Assembly: GCF_016862795.1 (NCBI RefSeq)
Contig: NZ_BONQ01000071.1
Location: 115,564-179,563, forward strand
DNA: 64,000 bases
Direction: 5' to 3'
Source of the DNA: Dactylosporangium siamense
Lineage (GTDB): Bacteria > Actinomycetota > Actinomycetes > Mycobacteriales > Micromonosporaceae
In this document: piece after piece, positions 48,744-56,122 of the stretch
Layout of the letters: each line of letters opens with the position of its first letter
How positions within the stretch are numbered: position 1 is the stretch's first letter
Program-made: the position numbers and the translations under genes
The notes under the pieces: model-generated
Databases searched by the model: none
What the model saw: the letters and a program-made list of their open reading frames with translations, nothing else
What the model was told of the DNA's origin: nothing

Positions 48744-50921
48744 GTGACCAACCCCGAACCGGCCGCAGCGGCGCCCTCCGCCGCCCCTTCGACTGACGCC
48801 GCACCTGTCGGCGTCGCCGCGACGCCGGACGCCGCGGTGGTGACTGAACCGGCGCCCGCCGCCCCGGCCCAGCCGCCTGTCATCCCGCCCCAGCCGGGCC
48901 CACCGGCTGCGGAAGCCTTGCCCGGGCAGGCGGCTCCACCCGCCCCGCCGCCTGCCGTGCCCCCGTCCGCCGCGCCACCCCAGGCCGCGCCACCGCAGGC
49001 CGTATCGGCCCAGGCCGCGCCGCCTCAAACCGCGCTGCCCCAGGCCGCGCCACCGTCCGCCGTTCCACCCCAGGCCGTTCCACCGCAGGCCGGGCCACCG
49101 CAGGCCGGGCCACCGCAGGCCGGGCCACCGCAGGCCGGGCCACCGCAGGCCGGGCTGCCGCAGGCCGTGCCAGCCCAAGCCGTGCCGGCCCAGGTCGCGC
49201 CGGCCCAGGTCGCGCCCGGCCAAGGGGTGCCGCCGCAGTTCGTGCCACGGCAGCGGACGCCGCTGCAGGGGCCGCCGCTGCAGGGGCCGCCGCAGCAATA
49301 CGGTGCGCCGCCGCCATTCGCCGCGCCGCCGCAGCTTGCCGGACCGCCGCTGGTTGTCGGGCCACCGCAGTTCGGGCCGGTGCAGTCCGGGCCGGCGCCG
49401 CAGGTAACAACTCCGCCGCAGTTCGGGCCACCACAGCAGCACGGGTTCCCCGCGCCGTCGCAGATCGGACCTCCGCACGTCGGAGTGCCGGCGCAGTTCG
49501 GGGTGCCACAGGGGTTTGCGGCGCAGGTGGGGGCGCCACCCGTACACCATCAAATGCCGCAGACGCATCCCGGCTATGCCTATGGGTGGCCGCCGCAACT
49601 GCCGCCGCAACCACGTCGCAGCTTCCTCTGGCCGGTCCTGACCACCCTTCTGGTGGTGAGCATGGTCCTCGCCCTCGGCGGGGCCGCAGCGGCCACCTGG
49701 GCCCTGCGCGGCGGGGGCGGCGGTGAGACCGATGTGGCCTCCTCGACGTGGGTCGACATGCGGACCGGGGTCGGCGTCAAGGCGATCGAGGAACTGCTGG
49801 AGCGGCGCACGCAGGCGATCAAGAAGAAGGATCTCAACGCCTGGATGGCGGACGTCGAACAGAGCGACGCGGCGTTCACGAAGCGGCAGAAGCAGCTGTA
49901 CGACAACCTGGTCAAGATGCCGTTCTCGGACATCAGCTTCGACCGGACCAGGCTGCCCGCGCGGCAGCTGGCGAAGTTCCTGCCGACGCAGCTGTTCGAC
50001 CGGTACCACGCAGCCGTGCACGTCGAAGCGGTCACCATCCGGCACCGGATCGAGGGCGTGGACAGCAAGACGGTCGCGATCCCCTGGATGCCCGTCGTGG
50101 CGCTGGTGAAGGGGAAGTGGCGCATCGTCGGCGACGCGGCCGGCAAGGACATGCCGCTCGGCGCCAACGGTCAGCCGTGGGACTCGACCGGGCCGGTCGC
50201 GGTGCTGCGCAACGACCGCGTCATCGCCGTGGTCTCGGTCGACGACGCCGAGCGGGGCCGTAGCCTACTGCAGCTGGCCGAGACGAGCCTCAAGCAGGTC
50301 GTGGAGGTGCGCCCGACCGGCTGGGACGGCAAGGTGCTGTTCACCGCCGTGCAGGACAAGCGGATCTTCGACACGTACTTCGCCGAGTCGCAGGAGCGGG
50401 TCGCGCAGGTGGCGGCGATCGCGGTGCCGTACTACAACCAGGTCGGTGACTGGGCGACGTCGCCGGCGTACAGCTCGACGCGGGTGGTGTTCAACCCGAC
50501 GCAGCTGACGGCGCAGCCCGACGAGCTCGCCCACGACCTCACGCACGAGTTCGCGCACGCCGCCATGGGCCCGGTGACGACCGCCCGGACGCCACGGTGG
50601 GTGGTGGAGGGGTTCGCGGAGTACGTCGCGTACAAGAAGGACAAGGTGCGTGCCAACGGCATCCGCAACGCGCTGGGCGATCTCGTGATCTCGACCCTGC
50701 CGACCGACGAGCAGTTCTACGCGGAGCCGCGCAACTACATCGCCAGCTGGCTGGCCAACCGGATGATCGCGGAGAAGTACGGGGAGGCCAAGCTGATCGC
50801 GTTCTACGAGGCGTTCCAGAACGTCTCGGAGGTCGAGTCCGCGGCCCGCTCGGTGCTGGGCATCGGCGTGAGCGCGCTCGAGCAGCAGTGGCGGGACTAT
50901 GTAGCACAGCAGCGCGGCTGA
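48744..50921 (+). CDS. Membrane-anchored zincin with Pro/Gln-rich N-terminal tail
   Basis: 725 residues. Residues 1-290 are Pro/Gln/Ala-rich, including five tandem PPQAG units (15-nt repeats near 49081-49152) and diverged relatives, predicted disordered and cytosolic. One membrane helix (about 297-317, FLWPVLTTLLVVSMVLALGG) is followed by an extracytoplasmic region ending in a gluzincin-like site: HEFAHAAM (zinc His pair and catalytic Glu), then PRWVVEGFAEY with the downstream Glu (about 595-635). The protein is likely a cell-surface metalloprotease; the substrate is unknown. The GTG start has GGCAGG upstream. A terminator overlaps its stop. Confidence 0.7.
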   Translation: MTNPEPAAAAPSAAPSTDAAPVGVAATPDAAVVTEPAPAAPAQPPVIPPQPGPPAAEALPGQAAPPAPPPAVPPSAAPPQAAPPQAVSAQAAPPQTALPQAAPPSAVPPQAVPPQAGPPQAGPPQAGPPQAGPPQAGLPQAVPAQAVPAQVAPAQVAPGQGVPPQFVPRQRTPLQGPPLQGPPQQYGAPPPFAAPPQLAGPPLVVGPPQFGPVQSGPAPQVTTPPQFGPPQQHGFPAPSQIGPPHVGVPAQFGVPQGFAAQVGAPPVHHQMPQTHPGYAYGWPPQLPPQPRRSFLWPVLTTLLVVSMVLALGGAAAATWALRGGGGGETDVASSTWVDMRTGVGVKAIEELLERRTQAIKKKDLNAWMADVEQSDAAFTKRQKQLYDNLVKMPFSDISFDRTRLPARQLAKFLPTQLFDRYHAAVHVEAVTIRHRIEGVDSKTVAIPWMPVVALVKGKWRIVGDAAGKDMPLGANGQPWDSTGPVAVLRNDRVIAVVSVDDAERGRSLLQLAETSLKQVVEVRPTGWDGKVLFTAVQDKRIFDTYFAESQERVAQVAAIAVPYYNQVGDWATSPAYSSTRVVFNPTQLTAQPDELAHDLTHEFAHAAMGPVTTARTPRWVVEGFAEYVAYKKDKVRANGIRNALGDLVISTLPTDEQFYAEPRNYIASWLANRMIAEKYGEAKLIAFYEAFQNVSEVESAARSVLGIGVSALEQQWRDYVAQQRG

Positions 50922-50945
50922 GGGTTCCCCCTCCGCCGCGCTGCT
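50908..50945 (+). terminator. Terminator overlapping the stop of the zincin gene
   Basis: Perfect 11-bp stem AGCAGCGCGGC (50908-50918) with GCCGCGCTGCT (50935-50945), 16-nt loop. The left arm is in the last codons. It also faces the convergent small gene. Confidence 0.7.
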
Positions 50946-50991
50946 CGGTTACTGCTGTGCCGGTTGCTGCTGTATCGGTCTTCTGTATCGG

Positions 50992-51240
50992 TCAGACCGC
51001 TGCGGGCGGGAGGCCGCCGTCGCCGTCCACGACCTGCTCCGGCGTGCCGTCCTCATCGATGTCACTCATCGTGATGTCGACCTTGCCGTCGCCGTTGGTG
51101 TCGAACTGGAACACGTCGGCCTTGCCGTCCCCGTCCGTGTCGATCGCCCAGAGGTCGGGCTTGCCGTCGTTGTTCGTGTCGCCGACAAGGAGCTCGATGC
51201 GCTGGTCGCCACGCGTCTCGACGGTCTCGTTCTCGCTCAT
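50992..51240 (-). CDS. Small D-x-D-x-D-G repeat (calcium-loop) protein
   Basis: 82 residues. Four 13-residue units start at D21, D34, D47 and D60: DTNNDGKPD, DTDGDGKAD, DTNGDGKVD and DIDEDGTPE, matching the D-x-[DN]-x-D-G-x-x-[DE] calcium loop of thrombospondin type-3/dockerin-like repeats. No signal peptide is seen at ATG 51240, although such proteins are usually extracellular. The protein is strongly acidic. It is 44 nt downstream of the permuted binding-protein gene on the same strand, so cotranscription is likely. The function is unknown; calcium buffering or a calcium-dependent partner is inference. Confidence 0.8.
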   Translation of the reverse strand: MSENETVETRGDQRIELLVGDTNNDGKPDLWAIDTDGDGKADVFQFDTNGDGKVDITMSDIDEDGTPEQVVDGDGGLPPAAV

Positions 51241-51284
51241 GCTGGTCCTCTCACGTCAATCGGGCTTCACTCGGAACCGTGCTG

Positions 51285-52646
51285 CTAGGCCGCTGGAGCC
51301 TTTATGCCCGCGGCGACCAGAGCTTTAATCACCAGCGCCGACTCGTCGAAGCCCACCAGCAGGATCGCGGTCGCCTCGAAGGTCTTGACCTGACCCGCGA
51401 TCGGCGTGAACAGCTTCGCCGCGTCGGCCTTCGGGTCGTAGTTGTCCTTCGCCTCGTACTTGAGGACCTGCATGTTGCCGGCCTTGATACCGGCGGCGAT
51501 GAGGTCGGTGCGGACCCCTTCGGCCAGGCCGCTGCCGTACGAGTCGTCCCGGGCGATGATCGCGACCTTGGTGTGCCCGTCCCGCATGATGATGTCGGCG
51601 ATCGCCTTGGCCTGCAGCATGTCGGGCGGCGAGGTGCGGAAGAACAGCCCCTTGTCGTCGAACTTCGTCAGCTCGTCCGACGTCGCCGACGGCGAGATCA
51701 TCACCTTGCCGGCCTGCGCGACCCGCGGGATGACCGCCTTGCTCACCCCCGACGCACCGGCGCCGATGATCACCTGAACGTTCGAGGTGAGGAACCGCTC
51801 GACCGTCGCCTTGGCAACGTCAGGGTTGGTGCCGTCGTCGCCCTCCTCGACCAGCACCTGCTGGCCCAGCACGCCGCCGGCCTCGTTGATCTCCTTGACC
51901 GCCAGCTTGGCCGCGGCGAACATCGGCGGGCCCTGGAACGCCAGCGCGCCGGTCTTCGGCAGCAGCAGGCCGAACTTCAGCGCCGGCCCCTTCCCGCCGC
52001 CCTTGTTGCCGTTGGCGGGCGGCGCCGCGGCCTTGTTCTCGGTCTTCTCGTCGCCGGCGCCGACGAACTCGGTCTTCGCGTCGTCGATGGTGTTGTTACG
52101 ACCGAAGTTGAGCACGCCATACATGGCGGAGGACGGCTCGCCGGCATCGGTGAAGCCACTGCGTCGCAGTGAGATCCCGCGGTACTTGAAATCCTTGCCG
52201 GACTTGGCTGCCAGCAGGCACGCGGCGATCGTGTCGCACACGTTTTCGCCGGTGGTCACGCCGATCAGCTGCTTGGCGATCGATGCGGACTCGACCGACT
52301 TGCCGGCCTCGGCGGCCAGCGCGGCCACCACGACCGCGTCATACGACTCGCCCGCGTAGTTGAAGTCCGTCAGGCCGGAGTCGATGGACTTGACCCGGCG
52401 CTTGAAGTCGTCGCTGAGCGGGGTCAGCGGGGTCGTGCCCTTCATCCCGGCGAGCACCGCCGGTGAATCCTTGAGCGCCTCACCGAACGAGTTGGCCATG
52501 TTGCCATCTGAGCCATAGAAGTGAATGTCACTCTTTGTCTCAGTGTCGCCGTTACTCTGCGCGGTTGAACCGCAGCCGGACGCGGTGAGCAACAGACCAA
52601 TCGCGGTGATTGCTCCCACGATGGCTTTGGCCGACCGTGCGCGCAT
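51285..52646 (-). CDS. Circularly permuted Peripla_BP_6 substrate-binding lipoprotein
   Basis: 453 residues. A signal peptide (1-24) ends in a lipobox Cys25 (LTASGC). Residues about 40-185 read like the second half of a branched-chain amino-acid binding protein (HFYGSDGNMANSFGEAL, GMKGTTPL, GESYDAVVVAALAAEA, GFTDAGEPSSAMYGVLNF). A low-complexity linker (about 186-220, Lys/Asn/Gly/Ala-rich) follows. Residues about 222-453 then read like the first half (PALKFGLLLPKTGALAFQGP, AVKEINEAGGVLGQQV, TKVAIIARDDSYGSGLA) and stop at FDESALVIKALVAAGIK, where the normal protein would go on. So the order of halves is swapped. GGGGAGGAG lies about 9 nt before the ATG at 52646. No permease genes adjoin. Confidence 0.85.
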   Translation of the reverse strand: MRARSAKAIVGAITAIGLLLTASGCGSTAQSNGDTETKSDIHFYGSDGNMANSFGEALKDSPAVLAGMKGTTPLTPLSDDFKRRVKSIDSGLTDFNYAGESYDAVVVAALAAEAGKSVESASIAKQLIGVTTGENVCDTIAACLLAAKSGKDFKYRGISLRRSGFTDAGEPSSAMYGVLNFGRNNTIDDAKTEFVGAGDEKTENKAAAPPANGNKGGGKGPALKFGLLLPKTGALAFQGPPMFAAAKLAVKEINEAGGVLGQQVLVEEGDDGTNPDVAKATVERFLTSNVQVIIGAGASGVSKAVIPRVAQAGKVMISPSATSDELTKFDDKGLFFRTSPPDMLQAKAIADIIMRDGHTKVAIIARDDSYGSGLAEGVRTDLIAAGIKAGNMQVLKYEAKDNYDPKADAAKLFTPIAGQVKTFEATAILLVGFDESALVIKALVAAGIKAPAA

Positions 52647-52741
52647 GAGTGTTTCTCCTCCCCAAAGGTGCCGTGCGCACCATAGCGCGGTCCGGCCACG
52701 GACTTAAGTGGGGAGGTGGCCGCCGCGGGCGTACCACCCGG

Positions 52742-52747
52742 TAACCT
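52742..52747 (+). promoter_or_regulatory. -10 box TAACCT for the thioesterase gene
   Basis: TAACCT, 8 nt before the ATG at 52756; it supports that ATG over an in-frame codon at 52708. Confidence 0.45.
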
Positions 52748-52755
52748 CTAGCGGC

Positions 52756-53193
52756 ATGGAGGACACTGGCGTCACCGAGAGTGATTCCCTGCCCGACGGC
52801 ATGTCGATGCACGGCACGCTGGCCGAGCGCATGGGTATCAACCTGCTGGAAGCGGCACCCGAGCGGGTCGTCGGCACGATGCCCGTCGCCGGCAACACCC
52901 AGCCCTACGGACTGCTGCACGGTGGCGCCTCGGTCGTCCTCGCCGAGACCCTCGGCTCGATCGGCGCGGCCCTCCACGCGGCCCGCCTCTTCAACGGCAT
53001 CGCGGTCGGCATCGAGGTCAACGCCACCCACCACAAGGCGGCCCGCGCCGGTCTCGTCACCGGGGTCGCGACACCGCTGCGCCTCGGCGGGATGATCGCC
53101 TCGTACGAGATCGCCATCACCGACGAAACCGGCGACCGCATCTGCACGGCCCGGTTGACCTGCGCACTCCGCCGATCGTCGGGCGGGTCGTAG
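52756..53193 (+). CDS. Hotdog-fold acyl-CoA thioesterase (PaaI/YdiI type)
   Basis: 145 residues. The signature NTQPYGLLHGGASVVLAETLGS (about 50-70) carries the catalytic Glu and the HGG turn of YdiI/MenI-type thioesterases. GIEVNATHHKAARAG follows, as usual. It hydrolyses acyl-CoA, possibly 1,4-dihydroxy-2-naphthoyl-CoA in menaquinone synthesis; no men genes are here to confirm it. It is cytosolic and active as a tetramer in relatives. It is divergent from the permuted binding-protein gene. Confidence 0.88.
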   Translation: MEDTGVTESDSLPDGMSMHGTLAERMGINLLEAAPERVVGTMPVAGNTQPYGLLHGGASVVLAETLGSIGAALHAARLFNGIAVGIEVNATHHKAARAGLVTGVATPLRLGGMIASYEIAITDETGDRICTARLTCALRRSSGGS

Positions 53194-53229
53194 TCCACGG
53201 TTTCGCCCGCGTGGCTTGACTGAGGCGCA

Positions 53230-53235
53230 TACGGT
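53230..53235 (+). promoter_or_regulatory. -10 box TACGGT for the gene at 53242
   Basis: TACGGT, 6 nt before the GTG at 53242. Confidence 0.45.
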
Positions 53236-53241
53236 GTCGGC

Positions 53242-53634
53242 GTGGATGAGCCCGGAGACGAGACCTACCAGGACGCCGCCATGGTCCTGGAGTCTGCCCT
53301 AGCGGGCGACGGTGAAGGCGTTGTCCACACCTTCGACGCGGTGGTCGACCGGCGCGGGATGAGCGCCGCCTACGACGTCGCATGGCGCCTCGCCGGTGAG
53401 ATGGTCGGCGAGAACCTCGCCCGCGGACCCTGGCGCCTGGAGTTCCCCGACATCGACGACGCCAACTACGACAAGCGCTGGGTCGCCCGATTTGTCAGCG
53501 CCTACGTGAACGAGGACATCCCCAGCGGCACGGCGCTGTTCACCGTCGCGCTGGTCGACGGCAAGCTCCCCGACTGCCTGATGACGCTTGCCGGCTCGGC
53601 CGTCGCTACACTCCGCCGCCGCGGCGCCGCTTAG
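53242..53634 (+). CDS. Hypothetical soluble protein
   Basis: 130 residues, acidic, no membrane helix. Recognisable pieces are TYQDAAMVLESALAGDGEGVVHTFDAVVDRRG and AYDVAWRLAGEMVGEN, then FVSAYVNEDIPSGTALFTVAL. Codon use is like the neighbours, and the -10 is at the standard distance, so it is a real gene. I do not recognise the family. A dyad TGCAA-N8-TTGCA begins right after its stop. Confidence 0.6.
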   Translation: MDEPGDETYQDAAMVLESALAGDGEGVVHTFDAVVDRRGMSAAYDVAWRLAGEMVGENLARGPWRLEFPDIDDANYDKRWVARFVSAYVNEDIPSGTALFTVALVDGKLPDCLMTLAGSAVATLRRRGAA

Positions 53635-53652
53635 TGCAATCTCGCACTTGCA
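53635..53652. promoter_or_regulatory. Dyad TGCAA-N8-TTGCA
   Basis: Inverted TGCAA (53635-53639) and TTGCA (53648-53652), followed by a second CGCATT-containing block. It lies at the start of the 206-bp spacer before the pentad-repeat gene. It may be an operator; no known regulator is suggested. Confidence 0.3.
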
Positions 53653-53759
53653 GAATCGCATTGAGTGCGGCAAGGTTGTGCATACGTCGTTACCGAGCGT
53701 CGCAGCGCCCGAACCCCTGACCGTGTGTCGTACTGAGGGGTCCGCGCGGTCGGGTGAAC

Positions 53760-53810
53760 GGGCGGGCGCTCGCCTAGCCAACTGGCCTTGGTGACCCCGG
53801 GCGCCCGCCC
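53760..53810 (+). terminator. Long-loop hairpin followed by a T run
   Basis: Stem GGGCGGGCGC (53760-53769) with GCGCCCGCCC (53801-53810); the loop holds a small GCCA-ACT-TGGC-like element. The sequence CCTTTTCTCG follows. It ends some transcript that starts after 53634, or that of the gene at 53242, about 30 bp before the pentad-repeat gene. Confidence 0.6.
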
Positions 53811-53840
53811 CCTTTTCTCGATTCCTCGAGGGGGCCGCCG

Positions 53841-55187
53841 ATGCCGACCGAACCCAGCCCACGCCACACGGATCACGCCGCGCGAATGCCGACCGGCGTG
53901 AGCACGTTGCGCTCCTCCCAGATCGCCGCGGAACGGGTCGCGCCTGACTGGATTGCCGCGGACCCGGTCGTTGCTGACCGGGGCGTCGCTGACCGGGCCA
54001 GGCCCGACTGGATCACCGCGGACCAGGTTGTCGCTGACCGGGTCGCACCTGGCTGGATTACCGCGAACCAGGACGTCACTGACCGGGTCGCGTCCGACTG
54101 GATCACCGCGGACCGGGGCGTCGCTGATCAGACCAAGTCTGACTGGATTGCCGCGGAGCGGGTCACGCCTGACTGGATTGCCGGGGACCAGGTCGTTGCT
54201 GACCGGGGCGTCGCTGATCAGACCAAGCCTGACTGGATTGCCGCGGAGCGGGTCACGTCCGACTGGATCACCGCGGACCGAGGCATCGCTGAACAGACCA
54301 GGCCCGACTGGATTGCCGCGGAGCGGGTCGCGCCTGACTGGATTGCCGGGGACCGGATTGCCGCGGACCGGGCCGTCGCTGACCAGATCGCTGCGGACCG
54401 GGCCGTTGCTGACCGGGTCGTCGCGGACCAGATCGCGGCCGCGAACCACGCCGTGGCCGTCCACGTCGAGTCGGCCACCAGCGACCGCTGCTCGGCTTGT
54501 GCCCAGCCGATGCCGTGCGCATTCCGCCGCGCCGCCGAGGGGACCCTGCGCACCTACGGCCGACTGCCTCGCCGCCAGCCAGGCGTCACGCTCCGCTCCT
54601 CCGGTGTCGCCTTCGGACCCCGACCGGCGCATGCATCCACCGGCCATCAGCCATCTACCGCCCGTCAGTCAGCCACCGGTCCTCAGCCATCCGTCGGCCG
54701 TCAGCAACCCGCCTTTCCCCAGCCGCCCACCGCCCGTCAGTCAGCCACGGCTCCTCAGCTGGCCACGGCTCCTCAGCTGGCCACGGATCCTCAGTCGGCC
54801 ACCGCTCCTCAGTCGTCAACGCGTCGCCGCAGGTCGCTCGGCGCGGCCTTCGGCTGGTTCACCGCGGGAGGGCGCGGTGGACCGCCCGGCACGCCCGTCA
54901 GTCAGTCCTCTCCGGCACCTCCTCCAGCGCCGCCCGCACCGGCGAGCCACCCGGCACCCGCACCGGTGGTCCCTCGGACGGCCCACCCCGCACCACGGCC
55001 GACACCTCCTCAGGCGACCCACGCGGCGCCTCCGCCGGTGCCCCCTCAGGCTCGCCGGCAGGCACACCTTCCGGCACACCGTCCGTGGACAGCACCGCAG
55101 CCGGAGCAGGCCGGACCTCACCAAGGATCTGCAGCCGCTGGCGGATCGCACCATCCGTCCGTCCCAGCTCAACGGTCAGAGTCTTGA
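53841..55187 (+). CDS. Pentad-repeat protein with Cys motif and low-complexity C-terminus
   Basis: 448 residues. GAGGGGG is 7 nt before ATG 53841. Residues 28-202 are 35 uninterrupted five-residue units such as IAADR, VVADQ, TKPDW and IAAER, with D or E at position 4 and R, Q or W at position 5. They are not the canonical A-[DN]-L-x-x pentapeptide repeat, since the central position lacks Leu/Phe. A segment with CSACAQPMPCAFRRAAEG and RLPRRQPG (about 213-245) follows and looks conserved. The remainder is Pro/Gln/Ser/Ala-rich and overlaps the antisense gene at 54898-55187. The function is unknown; expression and true C-terminus are uncertain. Confidence 0.5.
   Translation: MPTEPSPRHTDHAARMPTGVSTLRSSQIAAERVAPDWIAADPVVADRGVADRARPDWITADQVVADRVAPGWITANQDVTDRVASDWITADRGVADQTKSDWIAAERVTPDWIAGDQVVADRGVADQTKPDWIAAERVTSDWITADRGIAEQTRPDWIAAERVAPDWIAGDRIAADRAVADQIAADRAVADRVVADQIAAANHAVAVHVESATSDRCSACAQPMPCAFRRAAEGTLRTYGRLPRRQPGVTLRSSGVAFGPRPAHASTGHQPSTARQSATGPQPSVGRQQPAFPQPPTARQSATAPQLATAPQLATDPQSATAPQSSTRRRRSLGAAFGWFTAGGRGGPPGTPVSQSSPAPPPAPPAPASHPAPAPVVPRTAHPAPRPTPPQATHAAPPPVPPQARRQAHLPAHRPWTAPQPEQAGPHQGSAAAGGSHHPSVPAQRSES
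53922..54446 (+). repeat. 15-bp tandem repeat array (35 units)
   Basis: 525 bp in register with the pentads of the enclosing gene, with a higher-order 90-bp (six-pentad) repetition visible in units 14-26. All six frames look repetitive here, so frame choice depends on the RBS and the conserved Cys segment downstream. Confidence 0.85.
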
Positions 55188-55617
55188 TGGTGGCGCCCTC
55201 GCGGAAACGTCGCACCAGCAGCTCGAGATCGGCCGGCTCCCACGGCTGGCCGGACTTCGGCGCCGCCGGTCGGGGGTCCCGCGCCGAGCGGTCATATGGC
55301 AGCCATTCACCCGAGGACGGCGGGCCCAGCGGCGGAGAACCCAGCGGTGAGCCCGGCGGTGGTGAGCCGCCACCTCGGAAGCCGGCGAGCGCGGACGCGA
55401 GCAACTGCCCGACGTCGGTCGCATCGCCGACCGGCAGCTCGACCACCAGCTCCGTGAAGACATAGCCCGAATCCCAGCCGACCAGCCGCAGCCCGACGAA
55501 GCCCGAACCGTCGTCGAACGCGGTCACGTCATAACTGCGATGGTCGAGCATCAGGCGGCGCCGGACGTCCGTGCCGCGGGTCGGGTGGTCGTCGAAATCC
55601 CAGTCGAAGGTGTTCAT
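54898..55617 (-). CDS. Protein with small HTH/SANT-like segment, unknown function
   Basis: 239 residues. The N-terminal domain (about 1-80: NTFDWDFDDHPTRGTDVRRR, YDVTAFDDGSGFVGLRLVGWDSGYVFTELVVELP) is well conserved in style but unknown. After a Pro/Gly linker, WEPADLELLVRRFREGATIKTLTVELGRTDGAIRQRL (about 128-165) has the three-helix layout of Myb/SANT or sigma-like HTH domains. The C-terminal 75 residues are Pro/Gly/Glu-rich and overlap the convergent pentad-repeat frame by 290 bp. The start is ATG 55617. A DNA-binding role is possible. Confidence 0.65.
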   Translation of the reverse strand: MNTFDWDFDDHPTRGTDVRRRLMLDHRSYDVTAFDDGSGFVGLRLVGWDSGYVFTELVVELPVGDATDVGQLLASALAGFRGGGSPPPGSPLGSPPLGPPSSGEWLPYDRSARDPRPAAPKSGQPWEPADLELLVRRFREGATIKTLTVELGRTDGAIRQRLQILGEVRPAPAAVLSTDGVPEGVPAGEPEGAPAEAPRGSPEEVSAVVRGGPSEGPPVRVPGGSPVRAALEEVPERTD

Positions 55618-55718
55618 GCCCGCACGCTACGACCAGGGTCCGACAGTTCCCGAGGCCCGTAGTCCTCCGGTCACGCGACGTGGCCGAAGCTCAGACGTGA
55701 CGGCGACATCCAGGCAGT

Positions 55719-55990
55719 TCACTCTCTGCGAATGTCGAGCTGGAACTGGAAGGGCCGATCGGCGCTCAGGCTCTCGCCGAGACGGTCGGTGTGCAGCCGG
55801 ATGTTCACCGCTTCGTAGCCGAGCAGGCCTGCGGCTGAGGCGGATGTGTCCAGCTGATTGGCGATGCGGCGAGAGAGGCGCTGGTCGCGCGAACTTGGCG
55901 CGGGAGTCACCAGCAGGCTTCCATCGACCAGTTCGATCCGATTCGGGGTCTCGCCCAGCGCGAGGTAGTCCAGGGTCCGGCGTGCTCCAT
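55719..55990 (-). pseudogene. Truncated, frameshifted Uma2-family gene
   Basis: On the minus strand, an ATG at 55990 opens EHAGPWT, then a frame change leads to [41 protein letters not shown] and IRLHTDRL: the N-terminal third of a Uma2 protein (ELVDG-x-L-x-x-P-x-P is its hallmark). The frame then ends after [10 protein letters not shown] without the catalytic PD and E-x-K parts. So the gene is broken by a frameshift near 55970 and cut at the 3' end. The intact relative is at 811-1362. Confidence 0.65.
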
Positions 55991-56111
55991 CGTTGCCACG
56001 CTCAGGTCTGGACCACCTCCCGGGACACTGCGGCTGCTGTGCACCAGCGTCTCACGATGAATCGCCTGACCAGACGCGTCGACGACCCTCAGCTGCCGGA
56101 CCCCGACCGCA

Positions 56112-56117
56112 TACTGT
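56112..56117 (+). promoter_or_regulatory. -10-like TACTGT for the gene at 56123
   Basis: TACTGT, 5 nt before the ATG at 56123, slightly closer than the others in this window. Confidence 0.3.
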
Positions 56118-56122
56118 GCGTC

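Noticed and set aside
53631..54647. Minus-strand repeat frame reading GNPVR RDPLR-like pentads
   Set aside because: It resembles pentapeptide repeats only because 15-bp DNA repeats are periodic in every frame. The plus frame has a ribosome-binding site and a conserved Cys segment downstream.
53953..55350. Plus-strand frame of 465 codons with LTGAS/PTGSP repeats
   Set aside because: A shifted reading of the same repeat array; no RBS and no conserved tail.
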